A DNA stretch of 64,000 bases from VXRJ01 sp965246995 (GCA_965246995.1 OZ252008.1:1550001-1614000), one strand, 5' to 3'; numbered from the stretch's first letter, positions 16,303 to 25,088 are shown. Notes: generated by a model not told the origin, from the sequence alone. A program made the numbers and translations.

Positions 16303-17790
16303 ATGACGCTGACCACACGGAGACTGCTGACTGTCACCGCCTGCGCCGCCGCACTGGCGTTCGCCGCCACCATGCCGCTCGGCGCGCAGCAGGGCGACCA
16401 GAAGGAGACCTACGACTACTGGCAGATCCAGCGGCAGATGGTCCGCCACGGCCAGCAGGCGGTCTTCATGTGCAACGGCCTCTTCACGTCGAACCGGACG
16501 CTGGAGAACGTCTTCGGGCAGGAACTCGCGTTCTTCCGGGGCAACCACGTCGGGACGCCGCAAGGGGGCGACTATAAGGTGCACCATGACTGGCGCGCCG
16601 TGACGATCGGCGACCCGAACGGTCCAGCGCCCGCGATGACCGCCGCGTTCCGCGAGGGCGTCGGCTGCGTGATCCTGCCACCCGACCAGACGGTGGCCGA
16701 CATCGGCGAGCTTCCGATCCTCGAGCTGGCGCCGCCACCCGGCGACCCGGCGACGATCGCCTGGCCCGAGGGCGACCTGCTGGGTGACGCGGTGATGCCC
16801 GAGTACATCGATCAGGCCGCCCTCGACGCGGCGTCGAACTGGTCGTTCGAGCGCGACACGCCGGAGCAGGTGACGCTGAGCCTGCTGGTCGTGCACCGCG
16901 GTCAGATCGTCCACGAGCGCTATGCGGATGGCGTCGGCATGCACACCCGGACCCGCACCTGGTCGACGGCGAAGAGCATCGCCTCGACGCTGATCGGCAT
17001 GGCGGTCGACGAAGGGACGCTCGACCTGGATGGGCCGCTTGGCTACGACTTCTTCCCGGAGGTCGCCTCCGCGGAGCATGACCCGCGCCGCGAAATCACG
17101 TTGCGCCATGTGCTCAACATGTCGAGTGGCCTGGCCCCGGTCGACAACAGCGGCCTGGAATACGCCATCGGCTCCGGCCTGTCCTATTGGGCGGGCGCCA
17201 GCTCGGTCAAGGGAGCGCGCAGCCGCGCGGTGATTCGCGAGCCGGGCACCTACTGGGACTACGAGAACTACGACACGCTGCTGGGCGTCTATGCGCTGAA
17301 GCGCGTGCTGGGCGACGAGCAGACGTACCGGGAGTTCCCCCGCCGCCGCCTGCTCGACAAGATCGGGATGCGCAACACGCTCGTTAGCACCGACCGTTTC
17401 GGCGACTTCATTCTGAGCAGCCAGGTCTATACCAACGCCCGCGACCTGGCCCGGTTCGGCCTGCTCTACCTGAATGGCGGGGTCTGGGACGGCGAGCGGC
17501 TGATCTCGGAGGACTGGATTGACTTCGTCCGGACCCCGGCGCCCGCGACGGCGCGGACCGGCAATTTCTACGGCGGCCAGTTCTGGCTGGTTCCGGACGA
17601 TCGCAAGGAGGACGTGCCGGCGGACGCCTACTCGACCTCGGGCAACCGCGGCCAGTACGTCGTCATCGTCCCGACCCACGATTTGGTGATCGTGCGGCGC
17701 GGCCTCGACTGGGGCCGGCAGGGCTTCGACCGCTGGGACATGACCCGCGAAGTCCTCAAGGCTTTCCGCCGCATGCCGTCGAACGACTAG
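16303..17790 (+). CDS. Secreted serine hydrolase, class C beta-lactamase / penicillin-binding fold
   Basis: The 495-residue protein has a signal peptide (LLTVTACAAALAFAATMP, cleavage near LGA-QQ). The catalytic SxxK motif is STAK (Ser ~221 to Lys ~224) in TWSTAKSIASTLIGMA; the YxN-like element is in YWDYENYDTLLG, and the third motif region is STSGNRGQYVVIVP. The N-terminal ~190 residues before the hydrolase domain are extra compared with minimal family members. Such proteins act as esterases, D-aminopeptidases or amidases rather than true lactamases. The ATG at 16303 has a better spacing (7 nt) from GGAG than the GTG at 16300. Its TAG stop overlaps the stop of the convergent EVE gene within one CTAG. 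Confidence 0.92.
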   Translation: MTLTTRRLLTVTACAAALAFAATMPLGAQQGDQKETYDYWQIQRQMVRHGQQAVFMCNGLFTSNRTLENVFGQELAFFRGNHVGTPQGGDYKVHHDWRAVTIGDPNGPAPAMTAAFREGVGCVILPPDQTVADIGELPILELAPPPGDPATIAWPEGDLLGDAVMPEYIDQAALDAASNWSFERDTPEQVTLSLLVVHRGQIVHERYADGVGMHTRTRTWSTAKSIASTLIGMAVDEGTLDLDGPLGYDFFPEVASAEHDPRREITLRHVLNMSSGLAPVDNSGLEYAIGSGLSYWAGASSVKGARSRAVIREPGTYWDYENYDTLLGVYALKRVLGDEQTYREFPRRRLLDKIGMRNTLVSTDRFGDFILSSQVYTNARDLARFGLLYLNGGVWDGERLISEDWIDFVRTPAPATARTGNFYGGQFWLVPDDRKEDVPADAYSTSGNRGQYVVIVPTHDLVIVRRGLDWGRQGFDRWDMTREVLKAFRRMPSND

Positions 17791-18257
17791 CGAGTGTGGC
17801 GTCCGAGGCCGGCGACGATCTCGAATTCCCGCTCGGTGACCGGCTGCACTGACAGCCGGCTGCCCTTGCGGGTGACCATCATCTCGTCGAGTCCCGGCGT
17901 GTGCTTCAGCGTCGCGAGTGGAATGGTTTCGGCGAACCGTTCCCGGAAAGCGATATCCACCATGCACCAGACCGGTGCGTCCTCGGTACTGCGCGCGTCG
18001 AAGTAGTGGTGGCCTTTCCTCCAGGCGTAATAGTCCGGGTAGCCGGTCCGGCAGATCTCGGCGAGGCCGGTTACGCCTGAGGGTTCGGCGTTCGACGCGT
18101 AGAAGAGGACTCCGTCCCCCACTCGCATATCGTCCCGCATGAAGTTCCGCGCCTGGTAGTTCCGCACCCCTTCCCAGCACGTGTGTCCGTCGCGGGCGAG
18201 GTCGTCGATGGTGTAGGCGGCCGGCTCGCACTTCATGAGCCAGTAGCGTTTGGGCAT
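17787..18257 (-). CDS. EVE-domain protein
   Basis: The 156-residue protein matches the EVE family (thymocyte nuclear protein 1-like). It starts MPKRYWLMKCEPAAYTIDDL, then WEGVRNYQARNFMRDDMRVG, GVLFYASNAEPSGVTGLAEI, and ends with the family core PVWCMVDIAF and ETIPLATLKH. EVE domains belong to the PUA superfamily and bind modified bases in nucleic acids. The ATG at 18257 follows GGAG and begins at the domain; the upstream start at 18308 would add 17 residues unlike the family. A -10-like TATGCT lies upstream at 18292-18297 on this strand. Confidence 0.94.
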   Translation of the reverse strand: MPKRYWLMKCEPAAYTIDDLARDGHTCWEGVRNYQARNFMRDDMRVGDGVLFYASNAEPSGVTGLAEICRTGYPDYYAWRKGHHYFDARSTEDAPVWCMVDIAFRERFAETIPLATLKHTPGLDEMMVTRKGSRLSVQPVTEREFEIVAGLGRHTR

Positions 18258-18315
18258 CGGGGCAAGCTCCACGCCAATCGGGACGTGCGTAGCATAGCAG
18301 CCGGCCAACGCGTGT

Positions 18316-18321
18316 TAATCT
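18316..18321 (+). promoter_or_regulatory. -10 box (TAATCT) for a probable leaderless lactate-permease transcript
   Basis: TAATCT ends 6 nt before ATG 18328, the same geometry as at 9636-9648, and there is no ribosome-binding site between the box and the start codon. Confidence 0.55.
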
Positions 18322-18327
18322 CGCCGC

Positions 18328-19959
18328 ATGTGGGAACATGACTACACGCCGGTCGCCGACAGCCTCGTCTGGTCCACACTCATCTCGGCCATTCCGCTGG
18401 CTGTGCTCTTCTACCTGCTGGGCGTCAAGCGCAAGCCGAGCTGGGTGGCCGGCCTCAGCGGGCTCGCCGCGGCGCTGGCGCTGGCGATCGGAGTCTACGG
18501 CATGCCGGCGCCGCAGGCGGGCGCGGCGATGGTCAATGGCGCCGCCTTCGGGCTGTTTCCCATCGGCTGGATCGTCATCGCGTCGCTGATCCTCTACCGG
18601 GTGACGCTGGACACCGGCAAATTCGAGATCATCAAGGATTCCATCGGCGCCCTGTCCGATGACCGCCGGCTGCAGGCGGTGCTCATCGGCTTCGCCTTCG
18701 GCGCTTTCATCGAGGGGGCGGCCGGGTTCGGCACGCCGGTCGCCGTGGCCGCGGCCATGCTGACCGGGCTCGGGTTTCCCCCGTTCTACGCCGCGTTCAT
18801 CTGCCTGGTCGCCAACACGGCGCCGGTCGCCTTCGGCTCGCTCGGCATCCCGGTCGTTACGCTGGCCAACGTCACCGGCCTGCCGGAGGCCGCGTTGAGC
18901 TCGATGACCGGACGCCTTTGCGGCCTGATCGCCATCGTCATCCCGGCCTACATGGTGGTCATCATGTCGGGGGCGAGGCGCGCGGTCGAGGTGCTGCCGC
19001 CCATCGCGGCCTGCTCCCTTGCCTTCGCGGGCGTGCTGGTCCTGGTGACCAATACCATCGGACCGGAGGTGGCGGTCATCCTGGCCTCCATCGCCGCACT
19101 GGTGGCGATGGTGCTGGTGATGAAGGTGTGGAAGCCGGCGGAGGTTTTCCGGCTGGAGGGCGACGTCGAGGTGCCCCGGGAGCATCGCAGTCACACCGCC
19201 GGCGAGCTCGTCTCGGCGTGGAGCCCGTACATCCTGCTTGTCGTTTTTGTTCTCGCGTGGCGTTATCCGCCGATACAGGCCCTGCTCAACCGGGTCAGCG
19301 TGCCGATCGAGGTGCCCGGACTGCACAACACGATCATGCGTCTTCCGCCGCTGACCGCGGAGCCGTCCGCCTACGCGGCGGTCTACAACTTCCAGTGGCT
19401 CTCGGGCGCCGGAACTTCGTGCTTCCTCGCCGCGTTCACGGCGGCTCTCGTCCTGCGCCTCTCGGTGGGGCAGTTCGCGGGCATCGTGCGGGCGGTGCTG
19501 AAGCAGCTCGCGATGCCGCTGCTGACCATCGCGTCGGTGCTGGGGGTGGCCTACGTGATGAACTACGCCGGCATGACCACCACCCTGGGGCTCTCCTTCG
19601 CCGCCACCGGGGTGGTGTTTCCGTTCTTCAGCGCCATGCTCGGCTGGACCGGGGTCTTCCTGACCGGTAGCGACACCGCCTCGAACGCGCTCTTCGGCAC
19701 GCTTCAGACGGTGACCGCAAACGCCCTTGATCTCAACCCCATCCTGACCACCTCGACCAATGCCGCCACCGGGGTCATGGGCAAGATGATCTCGCTGCAG
19801 AGCATCGCGGTCGCCGTTGCCGCCACCGGCATGGCGTCTTCCCAGGAGGGCCGGCTGTTCCGGTTCACCCTGAAGCACAGCATCATCCTCGCGTTGTTCA
19901 TGGGCGTCGTGACCATGATCTTCGCCTACGTGCTGCCGCAGTTCGTGCCGCAGCCATAG
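18328..19959 (+). CDS. lctP: L-lactate permease family transporter
   Basis: The 543-residue polytopic membrane protein belongs to the LctP family, which imports L-lactate (and often glycolate) with protons. Family motifs are IGFAFGAFIEGAAGFGTPVA, FGSLGIPVVTLANVTGL, FQWLSGAGTSCFLAAF, FLTGSDTASNALFGTLQ and NAATGVMGKMISLQSIAVA. I see about 12-14 hydrophobic segments; the N-terminus is DSLVWSTLISAIPLAVLFYLL. It probably stands alone as a transcript: the upstream gene is divergent and the downstream gene convergent. In an environmental heterotroph this would supply lactate or glycolate as carbon. Confidence 0.93.
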   Translation: MWEHDYTPVADSLVWSTLISAIPLAVLFYLLGVKRKPSWVAGLSGLAAALALAIGVYGMPAPQAGAAMVNGAAFGLFPIGWIVIASLILYRVTLDTGKFEIIKDSIGALSDDRRLQAVLIGFAFGAFIEGAAGFGTPVAVAAAMLTGLGFPPFYAAFICLVANTAPVAFGSLGIPVVTLANVTGLPEAALSSMTGRLCGLIAIVIPAYMVVIMSGARRAVEVLPPIAACSLAFAGVLVLVTNTIGPEVAVILASIAALVAMVLVMKVWKPAEVFRLEGDVEVPREHRSHTAGELVSAWSPYILLVVFVLAWRYPPIQALLNRVSVPIEVPGLHNTIMRLPPLTAEPSAYAAVYNFQWLSGAGTSCFLAAFTAALVLRLSVGQFAGIVRAVLKQLAMPLLTIASVLGVAYVMNYAGMTTTLGLSFAATGVVFPFFSAMLGWTGVFLTGSDTASNALFGTLQTVTANALDLNPILTTSTNAATGVMGKMISLQSIAVAVAATGMASSQEGRLFRFTLKHSIILALFMGVVTMIFAYVLPQFVPQP

Positions 19960-19999
19960 GTCCGGCGGCGCGACCGTGCCAGAACTCGGGGGTGTGTCA

Positions 20000-20026
20000 G
20001 GCGGGCACGCAAGATCCGTGCCCGTC
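20000..20026. terminator. Hairpin between convergent genes
   Basis: GGCGGGCACG (20000-20009) pairs with CGTGCCCGTC (20017-20026) over a 7-base loop, with one G-T pair. It lies between the convergent lctP and SUMF1-like genes. No T-tract is present on either side, so it may stop transcription poorly or act as a 3' stabiliser. Confidence 0.45.
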
Positions 20027-20055
20027 GGGCCACCTCCGCCGAGCGTGCCGCGGGA

Positions 20056-20940
20056 TCAGTCGGCGGTCAGGACGAGGCGGAAGCCGATGAAGGGACGGCG
20101 GGCGCCCGGGTCGGCGCCGCCCCGCACGGCGGTGCGGGTGTTGGCGGGCGGATCGGTGAACGAACCTCCGCGCATGATGAATAGGGCGTCCTCCGACAGG
20201 TCGTCGGCATCGTCGGCGTCGGTGTAGGGATAGGGCTGATAGGGGCTGCGCGTCAGTTCCCAGACGTTGCCGGCCATGTCGCGGAGGCCGTGCTCGCAGT
20301 CCGGGCAGGGGAGCGTGCCGGCCGCCACGGTCTCGCCGCGGCCCGTGGCGTCGTTGGCGGCGCCCGGCTGGGGGTCATTGCCCCAGGGATAGATGCGGGC
20401 GTCGGTGCCGCGCGCCGCCTTTTCCCATTGCGCTTCAGATGGGAGGGTAATCTGCCAGCCTTGCTGCAGGCGTTGGCGGAGGGTGGAGGGCGTTCCCGGC
20501 CAGTCGCGTAGCGTCGTGTCGAGCCAGCGCGCGTAGGCGAGCGCATCGGGCCAGGAGACATGGGCGACCGGATGATCGGGCGCCCCCCGGAGCGCGTCCT
20601 CCGCGACGCTGGCGCCGGTCGCGTCGGCATAGGCGGCGAACTGGGTGGCTGTCACCTCCAGGCGACCTATATAGAAGGCGGGAAGGTCGACCGATCCCTG
20701 CGCATCGGACGACGACCACCGTTCGTTCTCGTAGGCTTGCGGATCGATTGCCGGGTCGCTTCCCATCACGAACCGTCCGGCCGGGATCTCGACAAAGCCG
20801 AGCAGGGGATCGTCCGGGAGAAACCAGGCGTCGGCGCGATATCCGTCGAGCGATTCGGGCAGCGCCGGCGCCGGACCGGGCGCCGGCGCCTGACACGCCA
20901 CCGCACCCGCGGCCAGCAAGACGAGGGTCAGCGGGCGCAA
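20056..20940 (-). CDS. SUMF1/FGE-fold lipoprotein without the FGE cysteines
   Basis: The 294-residue protein starts on TTG 20940, directly after the stop of the upstream gene and 8 nt after GAGGAGG. It begins MRPLTLVLLAAGAVAC, a lipoprotein signal. The FGE-sulfatase (SUMF1/EgtB/PvdO) domain is complete: EIPAGRFVMGSD, VTATQFAAYADATG, VSWPDALAYARWL, LPSEAQWEKAARG, YPWGND, DMAGNVWELT, FIMRGGSF and FIGFRLV. In formylglycine-generating enzymes the segment after RGGSF carries catalytic cysteines; here it reads TDPPANTRTAVRGG with none. A sulfatase-activating role is therefore unlikely, and it is more probably a binding or structural partner of the membrane protein encoded immediately upstream. Confidence 0.9.
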   Translation of the reverse strand: MRPLTLVLLAAGAVACQAPAPGPAPALPESLDGYRADAWFLPDDPLLGFVEIPAGRFVMGSDPAIDPQAYENERWSSSDAQGSVDLPAFYIGRLEVTATQFAAYADATGASVAEDALRGAPDHPVAHVSWPDALAYARWLDTTLRDWPGTPSTLRQRLQQGWQITLPSEAQWEKAARGTDARIYPWGNDPQPGAANDATGRGETVAAGTLPCPDCEHGLRDMAGNVWELTRSPYQPYPYTDADDADDLSEDALFIMRGGSFTDPPANTRTAVRGGADPGARRPFIGFRLVLTAD

Positions 20941-22578
20941 TTACCGTGCCTCCTCGCAGGCAAAGGTCCAGTCGTGCTCGCAGGCGCGGGGATAGAGCGC
21001 CGGCTCCGGCATCTCCATCAGGTTAGCGCCCCCTTCACGCAGCAGTAACCGCAGGTCGAGCGTCTTCGGCGGGGCGCGGTACTGGCCGTCCGGCTGCAGC
21101 AGGTTGAGGCAGGCCGGCTGGAACCGCAGTTCGCAGGCGCGCCCGAAGTAGCCGGCTGCCGACGCTGCGTCCGCCTCCACGATCGCACCATCCCGGTAGT
21201 GTCGCCCCAGCTCGTTGCATGCCCAGCCGGACGCGTCGGCGCAGTACGACGCTTCGATCTGCAACAGCCGCCCGCAGGCCTGCGGGCGGCCCTCGGAGCA
21301 GGCTTGTTCCCAGAACGGCACGCTATCGCCCCGGTGACGCCCGTCCGTCGCGCCGAGCGCCGCCATCGCAAAGAAAAAGGCGATCCAGACCGCCATCTGC
21401 GTCAGGTTCGCGCCGGGGCGCGCGAGCCATCCGGCGATCGCCTCGAACGGCGCGCGCGATCCGATCCATGTCACGAGTGCATCGATTCGCCGGACACTCA
21501 GGTTGAGCAGCGGAACGCCGAGCAGCTTGTCGTAGAAGGTGGGCACGCCGAACGCGCCGAGCAGAGCGTACAGCCCGAAGACGCAGGCGCCGTACAGAAC
21601 GCCGAAGATCGTCTTGCCGATGGGTGTCCGCGGTGAGGTCGAGGGATCCGTCACCAGCAGGTGGAGGCCGAGAAACACCGCGGTCGGGATCTCCGAGTCG
21701 ATGAAGTAGGGGACGCCGGTCAGCGCGGACCAGAGGGCGCTCAGGCCGAACAGGACCATGGCGGCGGAGGCCGCCACGAGCGTGATCGAGAAGGCGTACA
21801 TCACGACCAGACCCGCCAGAAAGAGGAAGAAGTAGATACGCGGCGCGAGCGTCAAGGTGGTCGCGATCTCCTCGCCCCAGGTGATTGGCGTGGTGTCGGT
21901 CGCGATTAGGGCGACAGAGAACAGACCAAGGGAAAAGGCGGACGGATTGAAGATATGAACCCGCCGTCCCTCGCGCTCCCATCGAACAAACGCCTTGCCG
22001 AGAAAGCCCACCGCAATCATAAGAAACTGGAGCGCGAACCAGTCGTCGCGGAACCAGAGAAAGAGGTTCGTGGAAAAGATGATCGGGAAGGGTCCGAAAC
22101 CTAGTGCATACTTCTCGCCCCGCGACCAGGCGAGCAATATATCGAAGGCGTAGGCAAATAGAAGTTGCCCCATAAGGAGCCAGGCGTGGTTATAGACAGG
22201 CCCCCAGTAATAGCCCCAATAAAGAAAGACAGACAGTTGCACCGCTGCCTGCACGTAATGCTGGGGCCGCAGCGAAGTCGTTAGTCCGGGGAACGGTGAT
22301 TCGGGCGCAATGGCGTCTGGCCGGCCGTCCGGTTCGGCCGCGTCGGCCTGTCGCCGGCGCAGCCGGATCGCGAGGATCCCCTGCCAGGCGAGCAGCAGGC
22401 CCGATGTCCCCAGGAACGATGCCGCGAGGAGCGTCTCTTCGCGGATGCGCGGGACGAATGCGAGCGCGGCGAGCCCCAGGGTCAGGAGGAGCGGGATGCC
22501 GAAACCGCCGGAGGTTTGGCTGCGCGATGCGCTCGCGGCTGGTTGTGGCTGGCGTTTGCGCCGTCGCGAGCGGGCCAT
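20941..22578 (-). CDS. NqrB/RnfD-like membrane protein fused to a Cys-rich Sel1-like C-terminus
   Basis: The 545-residue protein has ~10 membrane segments. The core FLGLHLLVTDPSTSPRTPIG plus KTIFGVLYG matches the NQR2/RnfD/RnfE family of electron-transport membrane subunits. In RnfD/NqrB an SGAT Thr carries covalent FMN; aligned to the TDP motif, the position is Val (PTAV), so covalent flavinylation there is unlikely. After the last membrane segment (~425) there is a Cys-rich Sel1-like tail with ACSEGRPQACGRLLQ, CNELGRHYRDG, YFGRACELRFQPACLNLL and ACEHDWTFACEEA. No other rnf or nqr genes are nearby. The gene is joined to the SUMF1-like gene with no gap. ATG 22578 has no ribosome-binding site but a TATCCT box 9 nt upstream. 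Confidence 0.85.
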   Translation of the reverse strand: MARSRRRKRQPQPAASASRSQTSGGFGIPLLLTLGLAALAFVPRIREETLLAASFLGTSGLLLAWQGILAIRLRRRQADAAEPDGRPDAIAPESPFPGLTTSLRPQHYVQAAVQLSVFLYWGYYWGPVYNHAWLLMGQLLFAYAFDILLAWSRGEKYALGFGPFPIIFSTNLFLWFRDDWFALQFLMIAVGFLGKAFVRWEREGRRVHIFNPSAFSLGLFSVALIATDTTPITWGEEIATTLTLAPRIYFFLFLAGLVVMYAFSITLVAASAAMVLFGLSALWSALTGVPYFIDSEIPTAVFLGLHLLVTDPSTSPRTPIGKTIFGVLYGACVFGLYALLGAFGVPTFYDKLLGVPLLNLSVRRIDALVTWIGSRAPFEAIAGWLARPGANLTQMAVWIAFFFAMAALGATDGRHRGDSVPFWEQACSEGRPQACGRLLQIEASYCADASGWACNELGRHYRDGAIVEADAASAAGYFGRACELRFQPACLNLLQPDGQYRAPPKTLDLRLLLREGGANLMEMPEPALYPRACEHDWTFACEEAR

Positions 22579-22586
22579 GGGTCAGG

Positions 22587-22593
22587 TAGGATA
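22587..22593. promoter_or_regulatory. Overlapping divergent -10 boxes
   Basis: TAGGATA reads TAGGAT on the forward strand (10 nt before ATG 22603) and TATCCT on the reverse strand (9 nt before ATG 22578). Both neighbouring starts lack a ribosome-binding site. The arrangement fits a bidirectional promoter with shared -10 bases. Confidence 0.45.
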
Positions 22594-22602
22594 AACGACC
22601 TG

Positions 22603-22749
22603 ATGGACCCAAACACCACTGTCACTATCCTCACTGTCGCGTCGATCGTGATGGTCGCCGTCGGCGCGCTTGCGTCGGTGCTCTGGTTCGTCTTCCGTCT
22701 TGACCGCGAACAGGAGAAGCGCGAACAGCGCGAACAGAAGGATCGGTGA
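22603..22749 (+). CDS. Small single-pass membrane protein
   Basis: The 48-residue open frame encodes MDPNTTVTILTVASIVMVAV, continuing as a single hydrophobic helix to LWFVFRL, then a highly charged tail (DREQEKREQREQKDR). It resembles many tiny inner-membrane proteins with one helix and a cytoplasmic charged tail. It is divergent from the RnfD-like/Sel1 gene, 24 bp away, and ends 33 bp before the convergent NHL gene. I recognise no family. The clean membrane helix plus charged tail and a promoter-like box make it a likely real gene. Confidence 0.6.
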   Translation: MDPNTTVTILTVASIVMVAVGALASVLWFVFRLDREQEKREQREQKDR

Positions 22750-22781
22750 GGCGTCCGCCGCCCGCCGGACGGCGGGCGGTG

Positions 22782-23957
22782 CTATTCCGCGCCGGGCATC
22801 CGGTCGAATTTCTGAATCCGCTGGCCGACATTCACCTCGGTCGTATACAGGTTGCCCCGCGAGTCGATGGCAAGGTTGTGCAGGCGGTAGAACTGGCCGG
22901 CGTACTTTCCGAGCCGCCCGAAGCGGCCCTGCACTTCGAGCGATTCGCGGTCCAGGATCCAGACGACGTTGTTGGTCCCGTCCGGTACGAATAGCCACCG
23001 CTGCGCCGGGTCGATCGACAGCGTCACACCGCTCGCCGATCCGCTCCCGAGTGTCTCCGGACGGATGAACGCCTCGCGAATGAACGTACCGTCCTTCTGG
23101 AATACCTGGAGCCGGTCGTTCGTCCGATCCGCGACGTACACCAGGCCGTCGTTCGACACCGCGATCCCGTGCACCGGACTCCGGAAGTGCCGGATCGGTT
23201 CTGCGTCCGGGTCGTACGCCGGCAGTTCCTCATCATCCGGCCGCTCGCCGTAGGCGCCCCAGTGCCGCTTGTACGCGCCCGTCGTCGCATCGAACACCAC
23301 GACGCGCCGGTTGCCGTAGCCATCGGCGACGTACACCTCGTTGGCGTCCGGATCGACCCGGATGTCGGCCGGGCGTCCCAGGTTCTCCGTGTCGTTGCTC
23401 CCGGTACTCTGGCCGTAACGTCCTATCTGCAGGACGAACTCGCCGTCCTTGGTGAACTTCAGGATGTGGGCATCGTCCGCCGCGTTGCCCCCAATCCAGA
23501 CGTACCCCTCGTGATCGATGTGGATGCCATGCTCGCTCTCGGGCCACTCGTAGCCGGCGCCCTCACCGCCCCAGGACCGGAGCACCGTCCCGTCCGGTGC
23601 GAATTCGATCACGGGCGGCGCTGGCACGCAGCACATTCCTTCCTCGCCGCGCTGCCGCGCATCCAGCGTCCGCGGCCGATGGAGCAGCCAGACATGGTCT
23701 TCCTCGTCGACCGCCACGCCCGCTGACTGTCCCAGGATCCAGTTGTTCGGCAGCTCCGCCGGCCAGAACGGGTCCACGCGGAAACGGGGTGCGCCTGCCT
23801 CCGCCGGGGCCGCGCCCTCCATGGCGTTCGAGGAGGTATCGCCCGCGAGCGGATCGCCGGGCGCACCGGCCGGAGCGTCCGTTGCGGTTCCCGTCCCGCC
23901 GCCGCCGCAGCCGATTGCGAGAATCATCAGCGCCGCGCCGAAGGTCGTTCTTGTCAT
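22782..23957 (-). CDS. NHL-repeat six-bladed beta-propeller lipoprotein
   Basis: The 391-residue protein has a lipoprotein signal (GAALMILAIGC) and a low-complexity Gly/Ala linker to ~residue 45. NHL-type blades follow, for example GVAVDEEDHVWLLHRP, GIHIDHEGYVWIGG, ADIRVDPDANEVYVADG, GIAVSNDGLVYVADRTNDR and NLAIDSRGNLYTTEV. The layout resembles the propeller of peptidyl-alpha-hydroxyglycine lyase-like proteins common in Acidobacteriota, but the lyase function is not shown. I chose ATG 23957; a GTG at 23966 would add three residues. No ribosome-binding site is visible, while TATCGT lies 7 nt before the ATG. Confidence 0.88.
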   Translation of the reverse strand: MTRTTFGAALMILAIGCGGGGTGTATDAPAGAPGDPLAGDTSSNAMEGAAPAEAGAPRFRVDPFWPAELPNNWILGQSAGVAVDEEDHVWLLHRPRTLDARQRGEEGMCCVPAPPVIEFAPDGTVLRSWGGEGAGYEWPESEHGIHIDHEGYVWIGGNAADDAHILKFTKDGEFVLQIGRYGQSTGSNDTENLGRPADIRVDPDANEVYVADGYGNRRVVVFDATTGAYKRHWGAYGERPDDEELPAYDPDAEPIRHFRSPVHGIAVSNDGLVYVADRTNDRLQVFQKDGTFIREAFIRPETLGSGSASGVTLSIDPAQRWLFVPDGTNNVVWILDRESLEVQGRFGRLGKYAGQFYRLHNLAIDSRGNLYTTEVNVGQRIQKFDRMPGAE

Positions 23958-23972
23958 GACAGGCACGATACA

Positions 23973-24156
23973 CTAGGAGTTCGTGGTGAAACCCCACGTA
24001 GCACCGAGAGCGGTGAGGCGCCCGGCTGACAAGGCGCGACGAGGGAGCATATTGGCCATATTGCGACCGCGGACTGACGCAGTCCGCGGAGCAACGCCGT
24101 TCAGGCGGGATGCATCGCCGCTCGAATGTAGCGGGGGTTTCACCACGGGCTCCTAA
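23973..24156. repeat. CTAG-ended inverted-repeat element, full copy (184 bp)
   Basis: The element occupies most of the 303-bp gap between the divergent NHL and VOC genes. It starts CTAGGAG and ends TCCTAA. The terminal repeat is GTGGTGAAACCCC on the left (with two changes, TT for CC, next to it) and GGGGTTTCACCACGGGCTCC on the right. Inside is a perfect 10-bp hairpin, CCGCGGACTG / CAGTCCGCGG (24067-24089, loop ACG). The same orientation and length recur at 52144-52327. No open frame of significance lies inside. Confidence 0.9.
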
Positions 24157-24269
24157 CGGCGGGACGGTCGCCGCCCGTGCCGCAATTACGGGTGCGGGAG
24201 GGGACGTTCCCCGGGGAGGGTCCGGCGCAACAGACTGCCGACCTCGACGTCGGCGCAGCAGGAGACATC

Positions 24270-25082
24270 ATGACGAAGTTGCTGACCGCCACACTGGCCA
24301 TCGTTCTCACCGTCGCGTTCGCGCCCGTCGCCGAGGCGCAGCTCGCCACGCCGAACGACGACGGAATCACCTTCGGTCACGTCCACCTGAACGTCTCCGA
24401 CATCGAGGTCCACAAGAAGTTGTGGGTCGAGTGGTTCGGCGGCACCGTCGTGCAGAAGGGACCGCTCACCGCGATCCGCCTGCCGAACTTCCTGATCGCG
24501 CTGACCGAGCGTGATCCGACCGGGCCGATGCAGGGCTCGGTGATGGATCACTTCGGCTTCAAGGTGCGGAACACCGGGGAGTTCGTCGCCCGCTGGCGTG
24601 CCGCGGGCATGGAGGTGGGCCCGGAGTTCACCGGCGCCGAGGGGTTGCCGAACGCTTATGTGATGGCGCCGGATGGCGTCTGGGTGGAACTGCAGGAGGA
24701 TCCGTCTCTGCACGTCCCGATCGCCGGCTATCACATCCATTTCTGGACACCCGAGCACGAGGAACTCCTCGACTGGTACACGAGGGTGTTCAACCTCCGG
24801 ATCCGCCCGCGCGGCCGCATTCAGACGACGAGCGACGTGCCGGGCATGAACATGAGCTTCGCGACGACGGACGACCCGACCGACCCGACCCGCGGCCGCG
24901 CCCTCGATCACATCGGCTTCGAGGTGGACGACCTCGAGGCGTTCTGCGAGAAGCTGAAGGCGATGGGGATCGAGTTCGACGTCGAGTTCCGCGAGGTCGA
25001 AAGCGTCGAACTCAAGATCGCGTTCCTGACCGACCCGGCCGGCACCTATATCGAGCTGACCGAGGGTTACGACAAGTACTGA
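24270..25082 (+). CDS. Secreted protein with two VOC domains
   Basis: The 270-residue protein has a signal peptide (LTATLAIVLTVAFAPVAEA-Q) and two VOC units: GITFGHVHLNVSDIEVHKKL to VWVELQED, and IAGYHIHFWTPEHEELLDWY to GTYIELTEGYD. His and Glu residues at the usual metal positions (VHLNV, VELQE, HIHFW, YIELTE) are present in both units. AGGAGA precedes ATG 24270. It differs from the Tat-exported double-VOC protein at 9648 in export route (Sec, no lipobox). A role as an extracytoplasmic dioxygenase, lyase or binding protein is possible. Confidence 0.88.
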   Translation: MTKLLTATLAIVLTVAFAPVAEAQLATPNDDGITFGHVHLNVSDIEVHKKLWVEWFGGTVVQKGPLTAIRLPNFLIALTERDPTGPMQGSVMDHFGFKVRNTGEFVARWRAAGMEVGPEFTGAEGLPNAYVMAPDGVWVELQEDPSLHVPIAGYHIHFWTPEHEELLDWYTRVFNLRIRPRGRIQTTSDVPGMNMSFATTDDPTDPTRGRALDHIGFEVDDLEAFCEKLKAMGIEFDVEFREVESVELKIAFLTDPAGTYIELTEGYDKY

Positions 25083-25088
25083 TCCTGC

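Noticed and set aside
15856..19878. Minus-strand open frame of 1340 codons opposite the propeller, serine hydrolase, EVE and lctP genes
   Set aside because: It is low-complexity Arg/His/Gly-rich sequence without motifs, typical of antisense shadows in GC-rich DNA, and it conflicts with four well-supported genes.
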